DNA of 64,000 nucleotides from JAJPJE01 sp963724985 (GCA_963724985.1 CAVRWV010000025.1:124001-188000), one strand, 5' to 3'. Counted from the stretch's first letter, positions 18,326-27,360 are shown. Program-made: numbers and translations. Notes: generated from the sequence alone by a model not told the origin.

Positions 18326-18997
18326 TCAGTTATTCAGGAAAAATTCGCGGAGCATGGAACGCTGTGCTGTCGGTTCCAACTTTGCGATCAAACCATCGAC
18401 CGGCAATCCACCGTCAGCGGTGGCTGCTCCCAAAGGAGCGGCATAGCTTTGCAGTCGGCGAACCGAGTTCTGCATCCACGTGGAAATCATCGAGCCCTGA
18501 AGTAGATTCTTCAGGTTGACTTCCATTTCAGGCGCCTTGATCACGCAAATCCAGCCGTTGTTGTAGGGGTCTTTCGTGACGACGCTAGGATCGCGCAATG
18601 CGTCGTGATTCACCGAGACGACAACGCCTTCGACAGGCGACATGAAATCAGCGGTGATGCCATCGCGCGTAATCGTGCAGACCTTCTGGCCCTGACGTAC
18701 CCAGCGATTCAGGCCGGCAACTTCAACTTTGTCGACCTTGCCGAACACGTTTCCGGCGAAACTGTCGATTCCCATGCGCGCATTCTGGCGGCCTTCATCG
18801 GAGACCCAGGTGTGGCCGGGATGAAAACAGAAACCCTTGGGGACTTCGAATCCCGACTCGCGAACCATCATCGGCTTCTGCGCGGGCACCGCAGCCTGAA
18901 CGCGCTCGGCATCTGCGAGCGGCACCTGGCCGTGACGCATGAAGTAGCTGATGCTGATGATGACTAGAAACGTAAGCAGTACGAAGAGGATAGACAT
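18326..18997 (-). CDS. Membrane-anchored glycine-cleavage H-protein homologue lacking the lipoyl lysine
   Basis: 223 residues. The start is ATG 18997 (AAGGAGG, about 6 nt spacing) rather than the upstream codon at 19033. One N-terminal membrane helix (SILFVLLTFLVIISISYF) is followed by an H-protein domain: FHPGHTWV, FAGNVFGKVDKVEV, and the C-terminal DPYNNGWICVIKAPE. At the lipoyl site, ITRDGITADFMSPVEG aligns with the ESVKAxSDxYxPVxG motif, and the lysine is replaced by glycine, so lipoylation cannot occur there. It heads the HybA/NrfD operon. A structural or assembly role for the redox complex is inferred. Confidence 0.8.
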   Translation of the reverse strand: MSILFVLLTFLVIISISYFMRHGQVPLADAERVQAAVPAQKPMMVRESGFEVPKGFCFHPGHTWVSDEGRQNARMGIDSFAGNVFGKVDKVEVAGLNRWVRQGQKVCTITRDGITADFMSPVEGVVVSVNHDALRDPSVVTKDPYNNGWICVIKAPEMEVNLKNLLQGSMISTWMQNSVRRLQSYAAPLGAATADGGLPVDGLIAKLEPTAQRSMLREFFLNN

Positions 18998-19180
18998 TGA
19001 CTGCCTCCTTGCTGATAGCTCCTTAAAGCTCATCTTTAGTTGTGCACGCGGAGGGCAAAAGAAGTCTTATAGTGAGATATTGAAACTAAAGGCTTTAGGC
19101 AGGGTAACTGTCGTCAAATCACAATCGACCGCTGCATTTCGCAGGGGTCAAAAGCGTTTTGCAGGAGTGCAAGAACGAGT

Positions 19181-19316
19181 TCACCGCAGAGGACGCGGAG
19201 AATTGAAGATCTAAGATTGAGGATTTCAGATTCAATCCTGCCCAAATGGCGATGAGCCCGCAAATCTTCAGTCTGAAATTTTAATTCTGAAGTTTGCGCG
19301 GCTTCCTCTGCGGTGA
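19181..19316. repeat. Inverted-repeat element (MITE/REP-like) abutting a regulator stop codon
   Basis: A 13-bp perfect terminal inverted repeat, TCACCGCAGAGGA (19181-19193) and TCCTCTGCGGTGA (19304-19316), bounds 136 bp. Inside is a second stem, GCAAATCTTCAG / CTGAAGTTTGC (19260-19297, one bulge). The right end is 3 bp before the stop codon of the response-regulator gene (19320-20702, minus strand). No ORF. The inner stem may also terminate that transcript. Confidence 0.55.
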
Positions 19317-19319
19317 GCC

Positions 19320-20702
19320 TCAGTCTCCCTGCTCTTTCTTCAATCGCCGCATGAGTGAGGTGGAGTGAATGCCCAGGATACGTGCGGTCTGGGCCTTGTT
19401 GTTTCCAGTCGCAGTGAGGACTTCGTGGATGTAGCGGTCTTCGAGTTCGCGCAGGCTTACAAATTGATCACCTGTAGGGGAGACATCCATGTGGGATGGC
19501 GTCTCCGATTCTGCAATCTCGGGAATATAGTCACGAAGCTCCTCGGGGAGGTAGCCGGCGTCGATATCGCCTTCGCGAGAGAGGATCATGGTGCGCTCAA
19601 TCACGTTCTTCAGTTCGCGAATGTTTCCCGGCCACGGATAGTTGACCATCAATTCTGCCGCTGCGGGAGTGAAGCCACTAAAGTTCTTCTTCAGTTCCAG
19701 GTTGTAGCGCTGGAGAAGGTCGAGCGCCAGCGGCATGATGTCTTCCCTGCGATCGCGCAATGCGGGAATGAAGAGAGGGACCACGTTGAGGCGATAGTAG
19801 AGATCTTCGCGGAATTTTCCCTGTGCGATCTCTTCTTTCAGGTTCGCGTTGGTGGCAGTGATGATGCGAACGTCCACCTTGATCGGCTTCGTGCCTCCCA
19901 ATCGCATGAACGAACCTTCTTCGAGCACCCGCAGCAACTTCGCCTGCACATTGGCGGACATGTTGCCGATCTCGTCGAGAAATAGCGTTCCGTTGTGTGC
20001 GCGCTCGATCAGGCCTTCTTTTCGGCGACGCGCATCGGTGAATGCGCCGGGCTCGAAGCCGAACATTTCACTTTCGAGCAATGCATCGGGAAGGGCCGCA
20101 CAGTTCAGTTCGACCAGCGGCATGGAGGCTCGCGGGCTGTTGTAGTGGATGCCTCTCGCCAGAACACCTTTTCCGGTTCCGCTCTCGCCCTGAATCAGGA
20201 TCGTAGTGCGATCTGATTCGGCGGCCTTTCGCGCCATTTCTAGCATTTCGGCTACCTTTTCGTTTTGTGTCACAACGCGGCCAAAGTCGTAGCGGCCCTT
20301 GGCACTTTCCACCGAATCGCGAACGCGAATGCGCAGGTCCAGCATCTCGCTCGCGCGGCGGATGGTGTTGGTCATATCGGAGAGGTGGAAAGGTTTGGTG
20401 AGATAGTCGTAGGCGCCAAGCTTCATCGACTCGACGGCGCGATCGACAACTTTGTAGGCGCTCATCATCACCACGATGGTGGTGGGCGATTGCTTTTTGA
20501 TCTGACGCAGCACTTCGATGCCATCGATGCCAGGAAGAACCACGTCGACCAGCGCCAAGTCCGGCTTTTCTTCCACCAGCACGCGCAAGCCGTCTTCGCC
20601 ATTCATCGCGACGAAAACGTCGAAGCCTTCTTCGCGCAGGGCGCGGCTGATGGTCCTCAGCGTGAGCGATTCGTCATCGATAACCAGGATTGAGTAGGCC
20701 AT
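19320..20702 (-). CDS. Sigma-54-dependent response regulator (NtrC family)
   Basis: 460 residues. Receiver with Asp53 (LVDVVLPG) and conserved Lys (YLTKPF); AAA+ domain with Walker A GESGTGKG, a sigma-54 contact loop GAFTDA (variant of GAFTGA) and GTLFLDEIG; C-terminal Fis-type helix-turn-helix (NNKAQTARILGIHSTSLMRRLKK). It activates sigma-54 promoters when phosphorylated. The kinase gene is immediately upstream (20707-21807), so the pair forms a two-component system inside the redox cluster. Confidence 0.93.
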   Translation of the reverse strand: MAYSILVIDDESLTLRTISRALREEGFDVFVAMNGEDGLRVLVEEKPDLALVDVVLPGIDGIEVLRQIKKQSPTTIVVMMSAYKVVDRAVESMKLGAYDYLTKPFHLSDMTNTIRRASEMLDLRIRVRDSVESAKGRYDFGRVVTQNEKVAEMLEMARKAAESDRTTILIQGESGTGKGVLARGIHYNSPRASMPLVELNCAALPDALLESEMFGFEPGAFTDARRRKEGLIERAHNGTLFLDEIGNMSANVQAKLLRVLEEGSFMRLGGTKPIKVDVRIITATNANLKEEIAQGKFREDLYYRLNVVPLFIPALRDRREDIMPLALDLLQRYNLELKKNFSGFTPAAAELMVNYPWPGNIRELKNVIERTMILSREGDIDAGYLPEELRDYIPEIAESETPSHMDVSPTGDQFVSLRELEDRYIHEVLTATGNNKAQTARILGIHSTSLMRRLKKEQGD

Positions 20703-20706
20703 AGTC

Positions 20707-21807
20707 TTACACGACTACTTCGTCTCCGTCTTCTCGCAGAATCACGCTCTCACGCGCGATGGGCAGAGTGAAACGAACGGTGGTGCCTTCGCCTATCACG
20801 CTGCGAATCGAAATTTCTCCTCCGTGGCTGCGCACGTAGGACTGGCTGATGCTGAGTCCCAGGCCTGTGCCTTTGCCGTGTTTGGTGGTGAAGAACGGCT
20901 CGAAGACGTGAGGGAGGATGTCGCCCGGGACTCCGCAGCCGGTATCAGTGACGCGAATCTCCACCAGATCGTTTTTGTCGGTATTGTCTGCGGAAATCGT
21001 GATGGTGCCGCCATCCGAAGCCGCTTGGGCCGCATTCAGGAGAAGGTTCATCAGGATCTGCGAGAGTTGATTGGCGTCGGCGTTGAAGTTCGGAAGATCG
21101 GGCGGAATACGTTTCTCCAATTGGATGTTGCGGAACATCGGTTGATGGCAGAGGAATGTGAAGGTCTCACCGACCATCCGTTCGAGGTTGATCTGCGTCA
21201 ACATTAGCGGGCCGGGGCGTGTGTAGTTCAGCAACCCGCGGATTGTCTGCGAGATTCGCTTGGTGCCTTCGATGCATTGCTGGATCTCGATGCGCTCTTC
21301 TTCGGAGCGAGGGTCCTTCAGCTCTAATTCGAGGTGCGAGAGAATGCCGAGCAGCGGATTGTTGATCTCATGCGCGGCGCCCAGCGAGAGCTGAGCCAGG
21401 GTCGCGTACTTCTCGTATTCGGCCAACTGGGCCTGGAACTGCATCTTCTCACGTTCCAGTTCGCGTTCCTCCATGAGCTTTCGGACCAACTCCTGCTGGG
21501 CCGCATCGCGTTCGCCTTCGCTGATGTGGGTGATCTCGAGCGCTCGGGCGAGTTCGTCGGTGGTCCTTTTCAGAAAACCGACGGCATACGAAGCAGCCAG
21601 AGCAGCCATTGTTAATCCAAGAAACGCGTAGGGAATGCCCCATGTGAGGATCAGACGGAGCGCAGGCGACTCGAGGTTTGCGACGGTGCAAAAGAGTATG
21701 AAGGGAACAAGAAAAATCACGCCTGCAGCCGCCGTGGTGATCAACCATACGCGAAAGTAGTAGCGGTCGTTGCGAACGTTCCGTGAATGTTCAGTTCGTC
21801 CAGTCAT
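20707..21807 (-). CDS. Sensor histidine kinase (NtrB-like, two TM helices)
   Basis: 366 residues. Two adjacent N-terminal membrane helices (about 20-42 and 52-75) with almost no external loop, a coiled-coil linker, HisKA with phospho-His in AAHEINNPLLGILSHL, and an HATPase with N box and GTGLGLSIS. The lack of a periplasmic domain suggests it senses a membrane or cytoplasmic state, such as quinone redox. It is co-transcribed with its regulator, 4 nt downstream, and preceded by the archaemetzincin gene. Confidence 0.9.
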   Translation of the reverse strand: MTGRTEHSRNVRNDRYYFRVWLITTAAAGVIFLVPFILFCTVANLESPALRLILTWGIPYAFLGLTMAALAASYAVGFLKRTTDELARALEITHISEGERDAAQQELVRKLMEERELEREKMQFQAQLAEYEKYATLAQLSLGAAHEINNPLLGILSHLELELKDPRSEEERIEIQQCIEGTKRISQTIRGLLNYTRPGPLMLTQINLERMVGETFTFLCHQPMFRNIQLEKRIPPDLPNFNADANQLSQILMNLLLNAAQAASDGGTITISADNTDKNDLVEIRVTDTGCGVPGDILPHVFEPFFTTKHGKGTGLGLSISQSYVRSHGGEISIRSVIGEGTTVRFTLPIARESVILREDGDEVVV

Positions 21808-21812
21808 TTCTC

Positions 21813-22355
21813 TTAACGCTGCCTCGAAAGCTCAGCCAGGACGCGATTGGCGCAGCCCCGGCAAAACGCATTTTCCTTCAGGTCGATCCACTCCACTGAA
21901 TGCGAGGACGCCATGGCGCAGTTGTAATCGTCGCAGTGCGACAGGTGCAGCGTATGCCCGAGTTCATGTACCGCTTCTTTCAGCATGCGGCCGTATAGCA
22001 GATCGGCATCCTTTGGCAGCCCGTAAAACTCCTGCCGCAGGCGGTGAGTGGAGATCACCGCCGCAGGCCCGCCCATCTGCGCTTCGCCAAAAACAAAAGT
22101 CAGAATGGGGATGTACAAGTCAGCGCTGGTGACGCCCAGCAAACGCCAGCAATTTGGACCGACAAATTTCCGTATCTCCGCCAGAATCTCGCTGGAGTGG
22201 TACTGGCCGCGCTCGGGATGAAAAGCGAACTCCGGATCGATTGCGTTAGGCATCACCTCGCATGGCATGGCAAAGTGCTCCGCCAGCTGGACGGCCATCG
22301 CTTCCAAGGTGCGGCCCTCGACATCCCCAATCGCAAGCACTTGCAAACGCCTCAT
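21813..22355 (-). CDS. amzA: Archaemetzincin-type zinc metalloprotease
   Basis: 180 residues. Zinc motif HELGHTLHLSHC at about 129-140, followed by the structural cysteine pattern Cys-x4-Cys-x-Met (CDDYNCAM) and a distal CxxC (CRGC). This matches the archaemetzincin signature HExxHxxGxxHC...CxM...CxxC except that the Gly after the second zinc His is His. No signal peptide. It overlaps the upstream regulator gene by 4 nt (ATGA), so it is translationally coupled to a two-component operon, an unusual place for it. Confidence 0.85.
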   Translation of the reverse strand: MRRLQVLAIGDVEGRTLEAMAVQLAEHFAMPCEVMPNAIDPEFAFHPERGQYHSSEILAEIRKFVGPNCWRLLGVTSADLYIPILTFVFGEAQMGGPAAVISTHRLRQEFYGLPKDADLLYGRMLKEAVHELGHTLHLSHCDDYNCAMASSHSVEWIDLKENAFCRGCANRVLAELSRQR

Positions 22356-23737
22356 TTGCTTTCGGTCGCTGCGGTGCGGCTCCAGCCGTACTTCTTCAAC
22401 TTGTTGTGCAATGTGACGCGGTCAATATCGAGCATTTCCGCTGCGCGCGTCTGGTTCCAGGCGCACTCTTCCAGGATGCGGAGAATGTGCCCCTTCTCGA
22501 TCTCTTCCAGGGTTCGACCTTCGAGAGCGGCAGCTGCCGCTGCGGGAACCGCTCCGTTGCGCGACTTTAAGATGAAGTCGGTTTCGCGCAGCTCCGGCTC
22601 CTGCGCCACGACCATGGCACGCTCGACGGCATTCTCCAGTTCGCGAATATTGCCCGGCCACTGGTACTGCTGCAGCTGATACATGGCAGAAGGCGCTACC
22701 CGCGTAATGCGCTTGTTCATCTGTAGCGAAAACTTATGGACGAAGTGATCGACCAGCAATGGAATGTCATCGCGGCGTTCGCGTAGCGGCGGCAGTTCAA
22801 TTCGGAAAACGTTGAGTCGATAGAAAAGATCCGGGCGGAAATGACCGTCTTCAATCAGCGTTTCGAGATCTTTGTTCGTCGCGGCGATACAGCGGAAGTC
22901 AACATGGATTTGCTGATTGCCGCCGACGCGCACAATCTCTCGCTCCTGTAGAACTCGGAGCAGGTCAGTCTGGGTCTTAAGGCTGATGTCGCCGATCTCA
23001 TCAAGGAATACGGTTCCACCCTCGGCGATTTCGAACTTGCCCTTCTTGCGATATTGAGCGCCCGTGAATGCGCCTTTCTCATGGCCAAATAGTTCGCTCT
23101 CCAGAAGAGTTTCCGTCAGTGCGCCGCAGTGGATCGTAACCAGCGGATGGAAGCGGCGCTGGCTGGCGGCGTGAATTGCACGCGCGACCAGTTCCTTCCC
23201 TGTACCGCTTTCGCCGTTAATCAACACAGTCGCGTCTGTCGGACCAACCGTCTCGATGGCATCGAAAATCTTCTTCATCGCTGCGCTCTGGCCGACCAGG
23301 TCGGGATGCGTGACTTCGGCAACGGTCTCCTTCAGACGCTGGTTTTCGTCTTCCATGTGGCGATGCGAAATGGCCTTTTTCACCGTGTGGGCAATCTCAT
23401 CTGGATCGAGCGGCTTGGTCACATAGTCATACGCGCCATTTTTCAGCGCCTGAACTGCTGTATCGACCGAGGCATAGCCGGTCATCATGATCGTGATCAG
23501 CTTCGGGTCGATCTCGCGTAGCTTGCCCTGCAATTCGATGCCGTCGGTGCCGGGCATTTTGATATCGAGCAGAGCGACATCCCACTTGTTCTGCGCCATA
23601 CGCGTCAACGCTTCGCTGGCATCTTCGGCGATGCCCACTTCATAGCCCTCTTCCTGAAACCACTTGCAGAGAGAGTCGCGGACGCTGAGTTCGTCGTCTA
23701 CGATCAGTAGCCTGCCTTTGTCTTCCACTGTCCTCAC
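22352..23737 (-). CDS. Sigma-54-dependent response regulator (NtrC family)
   Basis: 461 residues. Receiver with Asp58 (ALLDIKMPG) and YVTKPLD; AAA+ domain with GESGTGKE, canonical GAFTGA and GTVFLDEIG; C-terminal Fis-type helix-turn-helix (NQTRAAEMLDIDRVTLHNKLKKYG). It overlaps the upstream sensor kinase gene by 4 nt, and the archaemetzincin gene downstream by 4 nt. Together with the haem-motif kinase it forms a dedicated regulatory pair, probably acting on sigma-54 promoters of redox genes. Confidence 0.94.
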   Translation of the reverse strand: MRTVEDKGRLLIVDDELSVRDSLCKWFQEEGYEVGIAEDASEALTRMAQNKWDVALLDIKMPGTDGIELQGKLREIDPKLITIMMTGYASVDTAVQALKNGAYDYVTKPLDPDEIAHTVKKAISHRHMEDENQRLKETVAEVTHPDLVGQSAAMKKIFDAIETVGPTDATVLINGESGTGKELVARAIHAASQRRFHPLVTIHCGALTETLLESELFGHEKGAFTGAQYRKKGKFEIAEGGTVFLDEIGDISLKTQTDLLRVLQEREIVRVGGNQQIHVDFRCIAATNKDLETLIEDGHFRPDLFYRLNVFRIELPPLRERRDDIPLLVDHFVHKFSLQMNKRITRVAPSAMYQLQQYQWPGNIRELENAVERAMVVAQEPELRETDFILKSRNGAVPAAAAAALEGRTLEEIEKGHILRILEECAWNQTRAAEMLDIDRVTLHNKLKKYGWSRTAATESK

Positions 23738-25434
23738 CTCGATACGGCGCTCGCCGTGGTGGCTGGCGCCGAGGTGGACGCTCGTTGCGCGTCCACTGGA
23801 ATAGAAATTGTGAAGGTCGTGCCCTGTCCGGGCTTCGATTGAACTTCGATCTTGCCGTTGTGGCGGTCGACGATATTGCGGCTGATTGCCAGCCCTAGCC
23901 CTACGCCCTTGCTGCCCTTCGTGGTAAAGAAAGGCTCGAACATGCGGGGCAGAAGCTCATCCGGTATGCCGCTGCCGTCGTCGCGAATCTGCAGTGCGAT
24001 TGAATTGCTCTCCGCGTTGAAACTGGTCTTGAGCCAAACATTGCCGCCCCGCGGCATGGCGTCGAAAGCATTCATGACTAACGCCAGCATCACTTGCTCG
24101 ATTTGCGCCGGATCGCATTGCACCAGCGGCAATCCGGGGTCTAGTGCGGACTGGATCTCAACGGCGGAAATTTCTGCTTTCGGCTTCACCAGCCGTACGC
24201 AGCGCTCGACGACCGCATTGATATTCGATCGCTGAATGTTCAGTGGAGCGTTGCGAGAGAACGTCAGCAAGCTCTTGACCAGCTCGCCGCAGCGCTTGCT
24301 CTCACTCTCAATGAGGACGAGGCATTCAATCATCTCGGTTTTTTTGCGCTCCTCGACGTCAGTGCGCTCAATCCATTTCTTCAGAAGCTTCGCGTACGTG
24401 AGGATTCCGGAGAGCGGGTTGTTGATCTCGTGAGCGACCACCGCCGCAAGCTTTCCAAGCGACGTCAGCTTTTCGGTGTGAAGCATGTGCTCGTGCACGC
24501 GCTTCAGCTCTGCGGTCTTCTCATCGACGCGTTCTTCCAGAGTCCGCGCCCATGCAGTGATCTCCTCATTGGCCTTCTCCACTTGCAAGCTCATGGAGTT
24601 GAATGACGTGGCCAGTTCGCCCAGTTCGTCTTCAGAATGGACACGGATCTGATAACCGAGTTCGCCGGCGGTCAGTCGTTCGGTGCCGGAGCGAATCTCA
24701 CGGACCGGTTTCCCAAGGTATTGCCACACAAAGGCGCCGGTGAGAAATGCCACAACCAGGATTCCCACTCCCGTGTAGGCGAGCATGCGGCGCGTACTCT
24801 GCGCGAGGCCGGCGTCGGTGCTGGCGAGCGAAAGATTGGTGTCCAGCACGCCGAGAATCTTCTGCTCCGGCGGATGTGCATGGCAGGCGGCGTTGCTGCA
24901 TTCCGGGCGATTCTCGATGGGAGTGATGATGCCGAGAACGCGACCCGTGCCGGTGCGGTAGATGCGAAAACGATCGTTGCTTTCGAGATGAGTGAGCGGC
25001 TTCTCGCCCGCGTGACAGCCGTTGCAGGCCTGCGTTGCCATCTGCACATGGCTGCCCACTTCATTGGTGTTGCTGGAAAAGCTGATCGTTCCTTCCTGAT
25101 TAATGATGCGGATGCTGACAATTTCGGGCTCGTCAGCCGTAGTCTTGATGATCTCGTAGAGCGCCTCGCGATCGTTGCGAAGCATTTCATAGCTGGTGGT
25201 GCGGCGAAGCGTATCACTGACGCGCTCCGCCGCGGTCAACGTGGCCGTTTCCAGATGGCCGCGATGCAACCGAATATTGAGATATCCGAGCAGGGCAAAT
25301 GTGACCGCCATGGTGGCGACCAGCATCGCGATTAACTTGGCGCTCAGGCTGTGGCGAAAGCGTCCCCAGGTCCAGGCGACCGATCGGATCGCGACGTCAT
25401 TGCTCTGCTCGAATTGTTTCTCAATCTCCGGCAT
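23734..25434 (-). CDS. Sensor histidine kinase with periplasmic haem-c motif
   Basis: 566 residues. TM1 (about 34-53), a periplasmic domain of about 150 residues, TM2 (about 213-237), HAMP, a coiled coil, HisKA (VVAHEINNPLSGILTYAKLL) and HATPase (DDGSGIPDELLPRMFEPFFTT). The periplasmic domain has CNGCH at 137-141, a c-type haem attachment motif, and Cys179...Cys184-His185 (C-x4-CH). A covalently bound haem sensing redox or a gas ligand is likely. It overlaps the NrfD gene upstream by 14 nt, so kinase and quinol module are co-transcribed. Confidence 0.9.
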   Translation of the reverse strand: MPEIEKQFEQSNDVAIRSVAWTWGRFRHSLSAKLIAMLVATMAVTFALLGYLNIRLHRGHLETATLTAAERVSDTLRRTTSYEMLRNDREALYEIIKTTADEPEIVSIRIINQEGTISFSSNTNEVGSHVQMATQACNGCHAGEKPLTHLESNDRFRIYRTGTGRVLGIITPIENRPECSNAACHAHPPEQKILGVLDTNLSLASTDAGLAQSTRRMLAYTGVGILVVAFLTGAFVWQYLGKPVREIRSGTERLTAGELGYQIRVHSEDELGELATSFNSMSLQVEKANEEITAWARTLEERVDEKTAELKRVHEHMLHTEKLTSLGKLAAVVAHEINNPLSGILTYAKLLKKWIERTDVEERKKTEMIECLVLIESESKRCGELVKSLLTFSRNAPLNIQRSNINAVVERCVRLVKPKAEISAVEIQSALDPGLPLVQCDPAQIEQVMLALVMNAFDAMPRGGNVWLKTSFNAESNSIALQIRDDGSGIPDELLPRMFEPFFTTKGSKGVGLGLAISRNIVDRHNGKIEVQSKPGQGTTFTISIPVDAQRASTSAPATTASAVSR

Positions 25435-26590
25435 GGCTTAGCACAGCCGCTTTGGCTAGTACCGGCGCCTCGTGTGTGGTGACAGTTTTGTGTTCAGGGA
25501 AAATGGGCAAGTACTTGACCGCAAGTCCGAAGAGCGCAAAGCCGACTGCAATAATCGCGCCGGTGATTGCAATCTCCGTCCACTTCGGAATGTAGTGAAG
25601 GCCAGCAGCCGTTTCCATTCCCGTGATGCTTACGTTCAGACGATTGGTAATGAAACCGAGGACCACTGAAACTGCAGCCAGGTATAGCCCTCCCGGAGTT
25701 TGTCTGATCTTCGGAATACTCAGCAGAATCAGCGGCAATACCAGCGCCAGTGCGATTTCCAGCAGGAATAGATTCCGCTCGTAGCTTGAGATGAGGATCT
25801 GTCCGAGGATGCCGCGATGGCCCAAGTCTTCAAGCCTTAGAATTCCGTACACGGTGAGCACGACCAGCATCACGCGTCCCAGTTCCTGCAGGATTGGTAA
25901 CTCCAGTTCGCGTCCGAAGTGTTTGGAACTCATCGACGACTCGAAGATCGTCATTGCCAATCCGACTGCGATCGCCGACAGGAAGAAGAAGACTGGAAGC
26001 AACGGCGTGTACCAGAACGGATGCAGCTTCGTGGGCATGATCAGGTAGAGCGTGCCAAGCGAAGACTGATGCAGCGTGGAGAGAATCACGCCGAGCAGTA
26101 CCAGCGGGATGAGCACGGCCTTAACAATTTTCAGAGGCTTCTGCAGATTGAAGCGCTCGAGCACGATGGGCGAAAACTCCAGCGCGAGGACCGTCGTATA
26201 CAGCATCACGCAATACGCAACTTCGAACATCACGGAGTGCGGATTGCGCATAATCAGCGGATGCCATATGTTGTATGGCCGGCCGAGGTCGAACAACAGC
26301 GCCACGCTGACCAGAACATAGCCGAGGAAGGCCGTAAGGATAGTGGGGCGAACGATGGGCTTCAGTCGCTGAATATTGAGGATGTGTACAGCTGCCGTAA
26401 GGGTGAAACCGCCAGCTGCCAGCATCACGCCGCAGAGGACGTCGAAGCCAATCCATATGCCCCACGGAAACTGGTCGCTCAGATTGGTGGAAGCGCCGAG
26501 GCCGTGAAAGAAGCGTATGTAGGTGCCGTACGCGCCCGCAGCCACGATCAGCAGAAACACTGCTTTCCAGAACGTAAATTTCATCTTCAT
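25421..26590 (-). CDS. nrfD: NrfD/HybB-type quinol-interacting membrane subunit (copy 2)
   Basis: 389 residues with about ten hydrophobic segments. It is related to the copy at 16343 (shared start LLIVAAGAYGTYIRFFHG and WGIWIGFDVLCGVMLAAGG; shared end FITNRLNVSITGME). Its ferredoxin partner gene overlaps it by 4 nt at the 5' side. The downstream kinase overlaps its end. Function as in copy 1: quinol oxidation or quinone reduction with no catalytic subunit in the window. Confidence 0.88.
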   Translation of the reverse strand: MKMKFTFWKAVFLLIVAAGAYGTYIRFFHGLGASTNLSDQFPWGIWIGFDVLCGVMLAAGGFTLTAAVHILNIQRLKPIVRPTILTAFLGYVLVSVALLFDLGRPYNIWHPLIMRNPHSVMFEVAYCVMLYTTVLALEFSPIVLERFNLQKPLKIVKAVLIPLVLLGVILSTLHQSSLGTLYLIMPTKLHPFWYTPLLPVFFFLSAIAVGLAMTIFESSMSSKHFGRELELPILQELGRVMLVVLTVYGILRLEDLGHRGILGQILISSYERNLFLLEIALALVLPLILLSIPKIRQTPGGLYLAAVSVVLGFITNRLNVSITGMETAAGLHYIPKWTEIAITGAIIAVGFALFGLAVKYLPIFPEHKTVTTHEAPVLAKAAVLSHAGD

Positions 26591-27360
26591 TGTTTCTGCT
26601 CCTTCTCCGGTTCGCCCGTAGCCTTACCTTCTGCGGCAGCTACCGCTTCGCGACGATGCGTGATCCACCACACACCGCCGAGCGCGACAAATCCCAAGGG
26701 AATGAAGTCAGGGATTTTGGAGAGCACGCGATAGGTGCGAAGGGGAAGGGCATCGCTGGGGAAGTCGGTGCGATAACCAAACTCCTCGAACGGCACGCTG
26801 GACAGAAGCAGGACGGATGTTCCGCCAACTTCTTCCACACCGTAAACGTGCGGAACGTAATTCGAAGGATTGTCCTGAATTCGTTTTCGGGCCTCGATGA
26901 TCAGGTCTTCGCGCTCGCCAAACTTCGTTGCCCCGGTGGGACAGTTCTCAGCGCAGGCTGTCTGCCGTCCCGCAAGTACGCGGTCGGGACACATCGTGCA
27001 TTTTCGAACCTTAGGATTCAGGCTTCCCCATTCGTATTTCGGAACACCAAATGGACAGGCAGCCATGCAATAGCGGCAACCCATGCAGCGGCTGGCTTCG
27101 TAAATCACCGGGCCGGCCGAGGTCTTGCGGAGCGCGGCTACCGGACAAACGGATACACACGCTGGATCCTCGCAGTTCATGCACAGGCGCCGCATGTACT
27201 TATCACCACGGCTTAAGACCGCGGTAAATTTGTGTTCGGATTGCTTCTCTTCTTTGGCGACAGTGTCGTTGTAAGGAAGCTTGTTTTGTTCTGCACAGGC
27301 TGCTTCACACTGCTTGCAGTCGATGCACAGAGTGGCGTCGTAGAGTAGTGCCTTGCTCAT
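26587..27360 (-). CDS. HybA/DmsB-type 4[4Fe-4S] ferredoxin subunit (copy 2)
   Basis: 257 residues with four cysteine clusters (CIDCKQCEAAC, CMNCEDPACVSVC, CMGCRYCMAAC, CTMCPDRVLAGRQTACAENC). The C-terminal anchor is PLGFVALGGVWWI. There is no Tat or Sec signal. Clearly paralogous to the 17527 copy. It forms a pair with NrfD copy 2 (ATGA overlap). A 242-nt gap with no gene separates it from the upstream cytochrome c, but both are probably on one transcript. Confidence 0.9.
   Translation of the reverse strand: MSKALLYDATLCIDCKQCEAACAEQNKLPYNDTVAKEEKQSEHKFTAVLSRGDKYMRRLCMNCEDPACVSVCPVAALRKTSAGPVIYEASRCMGCRYCMAACPFGVPKYEWGSLNPKVRKCTMCPDRVLAGRQTACAENCPTGATKFGEREDLIIEARKRIQDNPSNYVPHVYGVEEVGGTSVLLLSSVPFEEFGYRTDFPSDALPLRTYRVLSKIPDFIPLGFVALGGVWWITHRREAVAAAEGKATGEPEKEQKQ

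Noticed and set aside
18326..18997. Ordinary glycine-cleavage H protein
   Set aside because: Lipoyl lysine replaced by Gly and a membrane anchor is present; no gcvT or gcvP nearby.
19109..19123. TGTCGTCAAATCACA upstream of the H-protein-like gene as a fifth Crp/Fnr site
   Set aside because: Half-site spacing is 5 not 6 and one half-site is degenerate; kept out of the regulon list.
18998..19180. Sigma-54 promoter (TGGCAC-N5-TTGC) expected from the adjacent NtrC-type regulators
   Set aside because: No acceptable -24/-12 pair found by eye on the minus strand here or upstream of the cytochrome c gene.
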